Positions 42,496 through 50,531 of a stretch of DNA of 64,000 nt are shown here, one piece after another. Origin of the DNA: MGIIb-O1 sp002457595. GTDB taxonomy: Archaea; Thermoplasmatota; Poseidoniia; Poseidoniales; Thalassarchaeaceae. Under the pieces are notes generated by a model. The model searched no databases. It saw only the letters and a list, made by a program, of their open reading frames with translations, and was not told the origin of the DNA. Made by a program: the position numbers and the translations under genes. Location of the stretch: NCBI GenBank assembly GCA_045568115.1, contig JBJLBO010000001.1:248001-312000 (forward strand). The letters run 5' to 3'. Positions within the stretch are counted from its first letter, which is position 1, and every line of letters starts with the position of its first letter.

Positions 42496-44298
42496 TCATT
42501 TGATCCGTTTGACCTTGAAATTGTTATTTCCGGACCCATGGTAGAAATATGAGTCCGGTGAGCGTTCCTGCGAAAACATAGCGCCTTCATGGCCCCGCAC
42601 ACATAGATCATGAAGACCCGCTGCCAGTGACGTCTCATTCTCAAATGACCAGAACTGATTACTATTTGTCAAATTGACATAGTCGCCCTCAGTTACCAAA
42701 ATCTCAACACAAATTCTTGGTGTTTCTGTATCTTCAACCATCACCCAAAGGGGATCAATGGACGTGGTCACTCCCGTTGGTTGGAATACAATTGAATGTT
42801 CATCCACATGCCCATCTACATCGATAAGAATGACGAGTCTGAATGCTTGCGGACTAGCATCAACAGTCCTAGAAAGGTTGAATGAAACCTCTTCATGAGA
42901 GGCTTGAGAGACATCGTCAAATCTACACACTGCCCTTTCGTCAAGACATTCAGATTCTATTTGCCAATTCCCTAATGGATCACCTTCAACGCGCATCTGT
43001 AGCCAACCTGAAACCGAAGCGATACCTGATGGCTCAAGTATCAACTCAAACTCAACCTGCCCGTCCTCGAAGAAGACTAACTCCTCCCAATCGTCTGTTG
43101 AAAGTCCGCCATCCCAGTCGGGCATCTCAAAAGTAGGATTCATCCCTGGAAATCCAAGAAGCAGAATAAAGACCAGTATTGCGCTAAATTTCAGACGATC
43201 ATCATCTGAAATTCCTTTTGCCACATCTACAACTAGTGGAGAAGGGGTATTCTCAGGACTGAAACGCCTCATAGCTGCTATTGCGCCAATAAGAAGCCAA
43301 GGCCAGTATTCTGTATTGACAAAAATTAGTACCACAGCAGCAAGAGTTGCTATGAATACAGGAGTTTGTTGCTCTGGATTTGACATTTTTCTTGGACCAA
43401 TTATCGAGTATAGTAGGCGGTCCCCTGGTAAACCTGGAATTGGAAGAAGTAGCGTCCATCCAACAAGTGAAAGACCAATTCCCGCCAAAGCAGAAAGATG
43501 AGGCCACTGAAGGCGTATCGTCAAATCTTCACCAATCCAATCAAGCGATAGTATTGAGATTAGAGGATTATTCTGAAAAGCGATAGGAACCTCATTTAGA
43601 ACCGGCGGCTCAGAGGATGTCAAACTCAGTCCGATTAGAGTTAGAATAGTTCCAGACAAGAATAGCGTCAATGGTGCAACAAATTCAATTATACCTAGGG
43701 ATTTTCGATCAGGAATTGGTGTCAAGTCTGCTCTACGTTGACTCAATAATCCTGCAATCCCGAACGGCCAAATTGGAGACACTATCGGAAATGCAATGGG
43801 AACAATATGACCGATTTCTATTCCAAAGTGAGCTGCAGTACGCTTCCTGATGTCGCTAGCCAAAAACAGCACAAACATGATTGGCAAGGAGAATTGGGTT
43901 ATCGAATTCAGCAAAATATCTTGATCAAAACTTGCCGAATCGGGATTGAATCGTAATTGCCAGGTAGAACCTACCAGCGTCAGGAATCCTGCCATCATTG
44001 ACCATACAGCAAAATTTTGCCAATTCGGAATCATTGGTTCTGAAATGGGATAAGGAGCAACAGAGAGAATATTTGGTTTACCTTCATCTAACATTGCAAG
44101 CCACCCTAACTCTTCTAGATGAGAGTTAATTTCGACTAGAGCATCACTATCGGATGTATTTCCTCTTGCCTGAGCCTGCCAAGCAATACCTGCCGCTACT
44201 TCTTCACCCAATACGAAGTGCCTCTCAAGGACATATTGAAGCAACTCTTGCTGATTCCATGCATGATGGTCTAGAACTAAGGGCTCATGCTCTGACAT
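42496..44298 (-). CDS. Site-2-protease-like (M50) multispan membrane protein, probably inactive
   Basis: 600 residues. After a cytoplasmic N-terminal domain (1-90) come about eight membrane segments with the layout of S2P/EGY proteases: LPIMFVLFLASDIRKR, PIVSPIWPFGIAGLLS, TPIPDRKSLGIIEFVAPLTL and GWTLLLPIPGLPGDRLLYSIIGP. In active enzymes these hold HExxH, PxFIPxxxxGTFGA, PxRKALxDIxxAGPLAG and NLLPxxQLDGG. Here HExxH is replaced (SDIRK at 148-152 in my alignment) and LDGG reads LPGD. A C-terminal extracytoplasmic domain follows a last span. Start ATG 44298 has GGAGGTG in a hairpin upstream. A frame change near the 3' end is possible. Confidence 0.55.
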   Translation of the reverse strand: MSEHEPLVLDHHAWNQQELLQYVLERHFVLGEEVAAGIAWQAQARGNTSDSDALVEINSHLEELGWLAMLDEGKPNILSVAPYPISEPMIPNWQNFAVWSMMAGFLTLVGSTWQLRFNPDSASFDQDILLNSITQFSLPIMFVLFLASDIRKRTAAHFGIEIGHIVPIAFPIVSPIWPFGIAGLLSQRRADLTPIPDRKSLGIIEFVAPLTLFLSGTILTLIGLSLTSSEPPVLNEVPIAFQNNPLISILSLDWIGEDLTIRLQWPHLSALAGIGLSLVGWTLLLPIPGLPGDRLLYSIIGPRKMSNPEQQTPVFIATLAAVVLIFVNTEYWPWLLIGAIAAMRRFSPENTPSPLVVDVAKGISDDDRLKFSAILVFILLLGFPGMNPTFEMPDWDGGLSTDDWEELVFFEDGQVEFELILEPSGIASVSGWLQMRVEGDPLGNWQIESECLDERAVCRFDDVSQASHEEVSFNLSRTVDASPQAFRLVILIDVDGHVDEHSIVFQPTGVTTSIDPLWVMVEDTETPRICVEILVTEGDYVNLTNSNQFWSFENETSLAAGLHDLCVRGHEGAMFSQERSPDSYFYHGSGNNNFKVKRIK

Positions 44299-44303
44299 GT
44301 ATT

Positions 44304-44322
44304 CAACCACCTCCGGTGGTTG
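44304..44322 (-). promoter_or_regulatory. 8-bp hairpin that includes the ribosome binding site
   Basis: On the minus strand CAACCACC-GGA-GGTGGTTG, then five bases and the ATG at 44298. The Shine-Dalgarno-like GGAGGTGG lies in the loop and 3' arm, so pairing would hide it. Possible translational control. Confidence 0.45.
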
Positions 44323-44373
44323 CGAACTTGGACACTCACCTATCAATCCGCGCTAGGCATAGACTGAGAATAA

Positions 44374-44991
44374 TCACTTGTTCTTGAATCGCTTCAGGCG
44401 GAAGGTTTCTTCTCTTTCCATTTCCTCTAAACGAAGTTGAATAAAGGTCTGTGCTTCTTTCATCTCAGGTATTACCTTGAACTCTAGAGCGTTGACTCGG
44501 CGCTTAGTAGCCTCAATTTCTTCCAAAAGGCGCTTGAGAGTTGCTTCCATTTCAGCAGCCTTGACTATGTTTGCGATTAGATCGGAATAGGCATCAGCAG
44601 CCTCATCGATGTATGGAGAACCACCAATCAGGCCAGTTCCTCGGTTCTCGATTGTTGAAGTCAAATTCTCTCCAACTACCTTTGGTACTACTACGCCCAT
44701 AATGTTTCGAGGAGACACTTCGACAAGAGGGGATGCTGAGTTTGCAATTGCTGCACTCTTGACCACTAGGCCTCCTTCGAGAGCACTGGCAAGGCTGATT
44801 GTCTCAACGGCCTTACGGTAGGTGGCTACAAGTTCTTCACGAGCAGTAATCATCTCTGAAAGCAAAGTACGGAATTCATGGAAAAGTCCGTCCCGCTTCA
44901 TCTTCAGCAGATTGTATCCACTAGATGTTTGCTTGATTCGACGCTTGAGGTTAATCAGCTCAGAGCGGGTCGGTTTTATGTCGAGTGCCAT
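44374..44991 (-). CDS. atpD: A-type ATP synthase subunit D
   Basis: Central-stalk subunit that turns inside the catalytic head. The N-terminus (PTRSELINLKRRIKQTSSGYNLLKMKRDGL, motifs TRSELINLKRRI and GYNLLKMKRD) and C-terminal coiled coil (RLLEEIEATKRRVNALEFK) match the family. 205 residues. GGAGGTGAAACAGT precedes ATG 44991. Last gene of the ATP synthase operon, 39 bases after subunit B. Confidence 0.93.
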   Translation of the reverse strand: MALDIKPTRSELINLKRRIKQTSSGYNLLKMKRDGLFHEFRTLLSEMITAREELVATYRKAVETISLASALEGGLVVKSAAIANSASPLVEVSPRNIMGVVVPKVVGENLTSTIENRGTGLIGGSPYIDEAADAYSDLIANIVKAAEMEATLKRLLEEIEATKRRVNALEFKVIPEMKEAQTFIQLRLEEMEREETFRLKRFKNK

Positions 44992-45030
44992 ACTGTTTCA
45001 CCTCCTTCATCAAATCACAAATTGGAGTTT

Positions 45031-46416
45031 TCACTCTTTCTTCTCGGTTGGGTGATACTTGTCAATCCACTTTTGGTCTAGACGAACTAGATACTTTGTA
45101 TCGATGTTCGACAATAATTCCCAAGCATAGTCAAGAGTCCCTTCGCCGATTGAACGATCTTCATCGCGTCCCTGTCGTAGGAATTGATTCTCAAAAATAT
45201 CAGAGAACTTCAGCAATTGAAGGTCACGCTCATTTAGCGCATCTTCTCCGACAATTGCAACCAAACCACGTAGTTCACGACCCTGTGCATATGCTGCATA
45301 AAGTTGGTCGGATACAGACTTGTGATCCTCTCTAGTCTTATCAGGTCCAATACCTGCGTTCATCAGTCGACTGAGAGAAGGTAGAACGTTGATTGGAGGA
45401 TAGATACCCTTCTGGTGCAATTCACGGGATATCACAATTTGACCTTCTGTGATATACCCTGAAAGATCAGGGATTGGATGGGTGATATCGTCACCGGGCA
45501 TAGTCAAAATCGGGAATTGAGTGATTGAACCCTTCTTGCCCTTAACAAGACCTGCACGCTCATAGAGCATAGCCAAGTCAGTGTACATGTAACCTGGATA
45601 ACCACGTCGGCCAGGAACCTCTTCACGGGCTGCACCGATTTGACGCAATGATTCACAATAATTTGTCATGTCAGTGTAAATGACGAGCACGTGATAATCG
45701 TGCTCGAATGCAAGGTATTCTGCTGCAGTCAGAGCAAGACGAGGAGTAATCAAACGCTCGACTGCTGGGTCGTCAGCTAAGTTAACGAAAAGGCAAGCGT
45801 TCTCAAGTGCACCAGTTCGCTCCAAATCGTGAACGAAGAAGTTGTACTCTTCTGCTGTGATTCCCATTGCACAGAAAACTACGACGAAATCATCATCGCT
45901 ACCAACAAGCTTTGCTTGTCGAGCAATCTGAAGTGCGATATCGTTGTGTGGAAGACCTGCTGCACTAAAGATAGGCAACTTCTGTCCACGGACTAGAGAA
46001 GTACAAGCATCAATCGCTGAAATTCCAGTTTGGATGAACGCTTCTGGACTCTCACGCGAGTACGGATTGATTGCAGCACCGATAATGTCTGCCATCTCGT
46101 CGGCGACGATTTCTGGACCACCATCACGAGGGCGGCCTGCACCATCGAGAATTCTACCGATTAAATCAGTTGAAACTGGTAACTTGAAAACATCGCCCAT
46201 GAACTTGACACCGGTTTGTCGATCGACGGATGCAGTTCCTTCGAAAACCTGAACGATGACTTGATCATCTGAAGTATCGAGAACTTGACCATTTTTCATG
46301 GTGCCATCAGATAGGCGCAATTGTACGATTTCTCCAAATGCCACTGGTTCAGTTTTATTCAGGAACACAAGAGGCCCCTTCACGTCAGTAATTGTGCGGT
46401 ATTCTTTGCCACTCAT
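45031..46416 (-). CDS. atpB: A-type ATP synthase subunit B
   Basis: Non-catalytic nucleotide-binding head subunit. Family motifs: TDLIGRILDGAGRPRDGGP, FIQTGISAIDACTSLVRGQKLPIFSAAGLPHN (motif GQKLPIFSAAGLPHN), a degenerate P-loop, ILTMPGDDITHPIPDLSGYITEGQ (motif GDDITHPIPDLSGYITEGQ) and GVLPSLSRLMNAGIG-like INVLPSLSRLMNAG. 461 residues. Starts directly after the subunit A stop; GGAGGCGAAC at the end of subunit A serves as binding site. Confidence 0.96.
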   Translation of the reverse strand: MSGKEYRTITDVKGPLVFLNKTEPVAFGEIVQLRLSDGTMKNGQVLDTSDDQVIVQVFEGTASVDRQTGVKFMGDVFKLPVSTDLIGRILDGAGRPRDGGPEIVADEMADIIGAAINPYSRESPEAFIQTGISAIDACTSLVRGQKLPIFSAAGLPHNDIALQIARQAKLVGSDDDFVVVFCAMGITAEEYNFFVHDLERTGALENACLFVNLADDPAVERLITPRLALTAAEYLAFEHDYHVLVIYTDMTNYCESLRQIGAAREEVPGRRGYPGYMYTDLAMLYERAGLVKGKKGSITQFPILTMPGDDITHPIPDLSGYITEGQIVISRELHQKGIYPPINVLPSLSRLMNAGIGPDKTREDHKSVSDQLYAAYAQGRELRGLVAIVGEDALNERDLQLLKFSDIFENQFLRQGRDEDRSIGEGTLDYAWELLSNIDTKYLVRLDQKWIDKYHPTEKKE

Positions 46417-48159
46417 TCAGTTCGCCTCCATTGTTGCAGAAATCTGCTTATTCATATCATCGAGAAGACCTTCGATTTTCTCAGCATACCCTTCTGCGAA
46501 TCGTCCGCGCATCAAATCTGAGCGCGCTGGAACATTGACAACATCTTCTAGCATTGCACCACCAGCAAGGGCTTTCTTCGATTCTTCTTGGAAGGAAAGA
46601 ATCGCCTTTGCCATTGTGTATTGTAGTTTCAAATCACTGTAAGTATCGACGTCGTGGAATGCGTTCTGTTGTAGGAAGAATTCACGAATCATACGAGCAA
46701 CTTCGAGAGTCAACTGTTGGTCAACAGGAAGTGCATCGGAACCGACCAATTGAACGATTTCTTGCAGCTCAGACTCAACCTGAAGTAAAGCGCTGATCTC
46801 GGTACGAACTTCCGGGAAGTCATTCGAGATATTATCACGGTACCACTGATTTAGTGAAGGCGGGTATAGTGAGTACGAGTTCAACCAGTTAATTGCAGGG
46901 AAGTGACGTTGTCGAGCAAGACCTGCGTCTAATCCCCAGAACACTTTAACGATACGAAGTGTACCTTGGCTGACCGGTTCAGAAATATCACCACCAGGTG
47001 GAGATACCGCTCCGATAACCGAAATTGAACCATCATCGCCACTCAATGTTTCGACACGACCTGCGCGCTCGTAAAATTCAGCCAGACGGCTTGAGAGGTA
47101 AGCAGGGTATCCTTCCTCACCAGGCATTTCTTCAAGACGTGAAGAAATTTCACGCATTGCTTCAGCCCAACGACTTGTAGAATCAGCCATCAATGCCACA
47201 TCGTATCCCATATCTCGGAAATACTCCGCGATGGTAATTCCAGTGTAAACAGATGCTTCACGCGCTGCAACTGGCATGTTCGAGGTGTTTGCAATCATGG
47301 TGGTTCTGTTCATCAGAGCCTTTCCTGTGTGAGGATCGATAAGGTGAGGGAATTCTGTTAGAACTTCAGTCATCTCATTTCCACGTTCTCCACAACCAAT
47401 GTAGACTACGATTTGTGCGTCGGACCACTTTGCAAGTTGTTGTTGTGTTACTGTCTTACCAGACCCGAATGGACCTGGGATTCCAGCAGTACCACCCTTA
47501 GCCAGAGGGAATAGGAAGTCAAGGATTCTCTGGCCTGTGATTAGTGGAGTATCTGGAGCATACTTCTGGACAAATGGTCGAGGGGTTCGAACTGGCCACT
47601 TCTGCATCATAGCGATTTCAGTTCCGTCTTCGAGAGTACAAACAGTCTGAGTAACATTGAACTCACCTGATTTGATGCTCTTGATGACACCTGACGTCCC
47701 TGGTGGGACCATAACTCGGTGCTCGATTGTTTCAGTTTCTTGAACTGTACCGAGAACTGCTCCTGGAGAGACCTCGTCACCTGCTTTTGCAGTAGCGGCG
47801 AAATCCCAAATCTTCTCAAGATCTAGACCGTCTGCATCAACACCACGTGTGATGAAAACACCCATCGTCTGTTCCAATTCTGGAAGAGGACGCTGGATTC
47901 CATCGTAGATCTTAGTCAATAGACCTGGTCCCAATTGGACAGACAAAGTCTGACCTGTTCTGATAACTGGTTCTCCAGGACTGATGCCCGAGGTTTCCTC
48001 GTACACCTGAATAACCGATTGATCTCCATGCAATTCAATGACTTCTCCCATCAGACCTTCATCACCAACTCGTACAACTTCATACATTCGTGGTGATATA
48101 CCCATAGCGGTAACAACTGGTCCTGAGATGCGATAAATCACTCCGTTTTCTTCACTCAT
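46417..48159 (-). CDS. atpA: A-type ATP synthase catalytic subunit A
   Basis: Catalytic head subunit. Walker A GPFGSGKTVTQQQ, the long non-homologous insertion typical of V/A-type A subunits (residues ~110-200), MADSTSRWAEAMREIS and the GEEGYPAYLSSRLAEFYERAG segment. 580 residues. No intein is present at the P-loop, a common intein site in archaeal atpA. ATG 48159 with GGAAGTGAA upstream is preferred over an in-frame start 54 bases earlier, which overlaps subunit F. Confidence 0.97.
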   Translation of the reverse strand: MSEENGVIYRISGPVVTAMGISPRMYEVVRVGDEGLMGEVIELHGDQSVIQVYEETSGISPGEPVIRTGQTLSVQLGPGLLTKIYDGIQRPLPELEQTMGVFITRGVDADGLDLEKIWDFAATAKAGDEVSPGAVLGTVQETETIEHRVMVPPGTSGVIKSIKSGEFNVTQTVCTLEDGTEIAMMQKWPVRTPRPFVQKYAPDTPLITGQRILDFLFPLAKGGTAGIPGPFGSGKTVTQQQLAKWSDAQIVVYIGCGERGNEMTEVLTEFPHLIDPHTGKALMNRTTMIANTSNMPVAAREASVYTGITIAEYFRDMGYDVALMADSTSRWAEAMREISSRLEEMPGEEGYPAYLSSRLAEFYERAGRVETLSGDDGSISVIGAVSPPGGDISEPVSQGTLRIVKVFWGLDAGLARQRHFPAINWLNSYSLYPPSLNQWYRDNISNDFPEVRTEISALLQVESELQEIVQLVGSDALPVDQQLTLEVARMIREFFLQQNAFHDVDTYSDLKLQYTMAKAILSFQEESKKALAGGAMLEDVVNVPARSDLMRGRFAEGYAEKIEGLLDDMNKQISATMEAN

Positions 48160-48190
48160 ATTTTCACTTCCTTTATTCTTTTTTTTGGAA

Positions 48191-48490
48191 TTACTTCCAT
48201 AGGTCAACTCCAAGAGCTGACTTGATAGACTCTCGGAGGGTATTATCCTCTTCAGTCCCTATACCCAAAACTGTGGGTGTGATGCTATCAGAAAGTTGCT
48301 GACGCAACCTATCTGACATCTGGGTGAGTTCGGCACTATCGATTACGACTATACCGATCTCTGATTGTTCGAGAAGTTCTCGAAGAACCTTTGCGGTTCC
48401 CTCAAGATTCTCGGGGTGGTGCAGGCGTGTAACGCCGGCGAGTTGGAATCCAAGAGTGAATTCAGGCGTACCGACTACTGCGATTTCCAT
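48191..48490 (-). CDS. atpF: A-type ATP synthase subunit F
   Basis: Small central-stalk regulatory subunit, 99 residues from ATG 48490. The Rossmann-like fold is seen in IAVVGTPEFTLGFQLAGV, IGIVVIDSAELTQMSD and TPTVLGIGTEED. GAGGTGAAAATA precedes the start and lies within the subunit C end. An in-frame start at 48535 would overlap subunit C by 35 bases and is disfavoured. Confidence 0.9.
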   Translation of the reverse strand: MEIAVVGTPEFTLGFQLAGVTRLHHPENLEGTAKVLRELLEQSEIGIVVIDSAELTQMSDRLRQQLSDSITPTVLGIGTEEDNTLRESIKSALGVDLWK

Positions 48491-48500
48491 TATTTTCACC

Positions 48501-49553
48501 TCAGACAAATAAGTGCGCTTCGATGACCTCATCACTGAGACCAGCAGCCTTACCGCGCACGAGCAGACGCAGATTCTGGACTTCCAGAACCTTCGCTTGA
48601 ATGTAATATATTACCGGGAAAGCAGAGACCGGATTGAGATGTGAAAATCTCTTCAGCATCGCTAATCTCTGGTTACGTAGGAGATTGAAAACTGGATCAA
48701 GTGATCTAGATTCATTAGACTCCAATAGGGCTTCTTCAAAGCCAGAATCGTTGAAGGCGTTCGCACGACGGAGGGCATCTAACAATGCCTCCTCCGAATC
48801 GGCTTGAGTAGCAGCGCGTAGCACAGCATCTCCGATTCTGCCTCCCGGTATGTTTAGGTTCACGCGCGTCTCAACAGAGAGATTCTGTCGAAGAGCACGG
48901 AATTGGTTTACGATGTTTCGATGATCAATCTCGGTACGCATGTAGCGTAGCATCTGTGGATTTGCATCCTTGCCACGTACTGCAACGAGTGAGTTGGCGT
49001 AGTATTGTCTATCAAGGGCATCTTCCATCTCTTGTAGAGAGGGTTCACCCTCAAGTTTAGCTAAGCATCGACCCCAAGGAGATCCTGCCATTGCATCAGC
49101 GGCTTCCTGAACGGTCTCAGTAGTTCGCACAATTTGTAACCAGAGAGAGTTCTTTGGGTTCTCTTCAGGTAGAATTTGATCTGCAATCAATTCATCTGAA
49201 GCACCTTTGTGAACTGCCCTGAGAACAGTCTTCGCTTTGTCATAATGATAGCGCTCGACATAAATTGCCACTAACCCTTTGAGGTTTCCTTGGCAGAAGT
49301 CGAGTACTGAATCGAGGTCATTATCGAGGTTGTGACTGAGCGCTGCTTCGATAGCATCCGAACCACCCATACGAGTGGAATAGACGTCCATCTCGGAACG
49401 ATATCCGAAATCTCCAATGCTAGCACCGATTGAATCAGTACCTTGCTGTAGGAGTTGTCGCATACGCGTGGCGTCGATTAGCGATGCCTTACGCGCCTTT
49501 GCACGCGCTCCAGCATTTGCCATATTCGAGCGACCACTAGTCATCCTCGCCAT
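48501..49553 (-). CDS. atpC: A-type ATP synthase subunit C
   Basis: Coupling subunit that seats the central stalk on the c-ring (V-type d homologue). Helical repeats and motifs such as LLQQGTDSIGASIGDFGYRSE, NLKGLVAIYVERYHYDKAK and a C-terminal YYIQAKVLEVQNLRLLVRGKAAGL (motif KVLEVQNLRLLVRGKAAG) match the family. 350 residues; a basic N-terminal extension precedes the fold. GAGGTGAATGA lies upstream of ATG 49553. Confidence 0.92.
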   Translation of the reverse strand: MARMTSGRSNMANAGARAKARKASLIDATRMRQLLQQGTDSIGASIGDFGYRSEMDVYSTRMGGSDAIEAALSHNLDNDLDSVLDFCQGNLKGLVAIYVERYHYDKAKTVLRAVHKGASDELIADQILPEENPKNSLWLQIVRTTETVQEAADAMAGSPWGRCLAKLEGEPSLQEMEDALDRQYYANSLVAVRGKDANPQMLRYMRTEIDHRNIVNQFRALRQNLSVETRVNLNIPGGRIGDAVLRAATQADSEEALLDALRRANAFNDSGFEEALLESNESRSLDPVFNLLRNQRLAMLKRFSHLNPVSAFPVIYYIQAKVLEVQNLRLLVRGKAAGLSDEVIEAHLFV

Positions 49554-49566
49554 TCATTCACCTCAT

Positions 49567-50124
49567 TCATTTTCCAAACATCGCTTCATTAACAGACCCG
49601 AGGTTGCTTTTCCAAGCATCCTCAAGCCGGCTGTCAAAGCGGAAATCCAGCACTATAGTTCCGTCTGTGGACTCTAGGGTGAATCCACCCAATCCGTCAA
49701 CGTCGTCTCCAAGGTCGAAACCTTGGCCTGTAAGCGCCTTTCTGTCAATGGATACAGGGTGCAAAACCATTCCATCGCCGGCACCCTTAGCCTCTGTAAG
49801 CAGAGACTTCAGAATGTCAGCGCGTCCTTTGAGGTCGGCCGAGGCCACCTCTGCTTGCACCGTATTCCAAGTAGCATCCAACTCCTCGCGTCGTGCGATA
49901 AGTTCTCGCTTCTGGTTTGCTTGTCGGGCTGATGCCACGACTTCCACTGACAACTGGCTACTCTCTCGCTCCGCGCGTGCGACCATTTCTGATCTAGCAG
50001 CATCTGCCTCAGCCTTGGCTTCGGTTTTGATGCCCTTCGCTTGCGCACGGGCTGCATCTGTAATCGCCTTAGCCTCGGCCTTAGCCTTAGCTGCGATTTC
50101 GTTAGCTAGCAAATCCAGTGTCAT
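49567..50124 (-). CDS. atpE: A-type ATP synthase subunit E
   Basis: Peripheral-stalk subunit. The N-terminal half is an Ala/Lys/Glu coiled coil (EIAAKAKAEAKAITDAARA and so on) that pairs with subunit H; the C-terminal half is the globular domain ending DDVDGLGGFTLESTDGTIVLDFRFDSRLE (motif GGFTLESTDGTIVLDFRFD). 185 residues. AAAGGTGAAAAG lies before ATG 50124. The operon position between K and C is the usual one. Confidence 0.92.
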   Translation of the reverse strand: MTLDLLANEIAAKAKAEAKAITDAARAQAKGIKTEAKAEADAARSEMVARAERESSQLSVEVVASARQANQKRELIARREELDATWNTVQAEVASADLKGRADILKSLLTEAKGAGDGMVLHPVSIDRKALTGQGFDLGDDVDGLGGFTLESTDGTIVLDFRFDSRLEDAWKSNLGSVNEAMFGK

Positions 50125-50172
50125 CTTTTCACCTTTTATTGATTCGTAATTTTTCGATTTTCAGCGTGATGC

Positions 50173-50490
50173 TCAGACTAGACCGGGCATCAAGAACATT
50201 GCTAGAAAACCGAATAGAACGATGGTCTCTGGTAGAGCGGTGAATAGAATTGCGTGACCGATTCGGCCGCGATCTTCGGCAATCATGCCTACAGATGCTG
50301 CACCAATTGGTCCCTGGCTGAGGCCAGTTCCTATTCCTGCTAGACCAAGAGCAATTCCGGCTCCAAGAGCCGCATATGCCGAGGTCTGGTCGCGTACCGC
50401 TTCTTCAGCTGCTTGAACGCCAGTCGCAAAAGATGCAACGACGAAAAGCACGAAAAGCAGAGTTATTCCTTTCATTGTGTTTGTCTTCAT
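50173..50490 (-). CDS. atpK: A-type ATP synthase membrane subunit K (c-ring)
   Basis: Ion-carrying c subunit, 105 residues. An N-terminal signal-like segment (MKTNTMKGITLLFVLFVVASFATGVQA) precedes one two-helix hairpin: GAGIALGLAGIGTGLSQGP and AILFTALPETIVLFGFLAMFL. The ion-binding glutamate is in PET, and a glutamine in the first helix (LSQG) could help bind sodium, but the coupling ion cannot be settled from this. Only one hairpin per gene, as in many archaeal A-type enzymes. GGAGGAATAAGAA precedes ATG 50490. Confidence 0.93.
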   Translation of the reverse strand: MKTNTMKGITLLFVLFVVASFATGVQAAEEAVRDQTSAYAALGAGIALGLAGIGTGLSQGPIGAASVGMIAEDRGRIGHAILFTALPETIVLFGFLAMFLMPGLV

Positions 50491-50531
50491 TTCTTATTCC
50501 TCCAAATTTTGTATCCACGGCAGACTGATGA

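Noticed and set aside
42216..42644. Long open frame overlapping the S2P-like gene end
   Set aside because: Beyond about 42455 the composition (Arg/Ser/Trp-rich) is unlike coding sequence, while another frame reads well; only its first part is kept as evidence for a possible frameshift.
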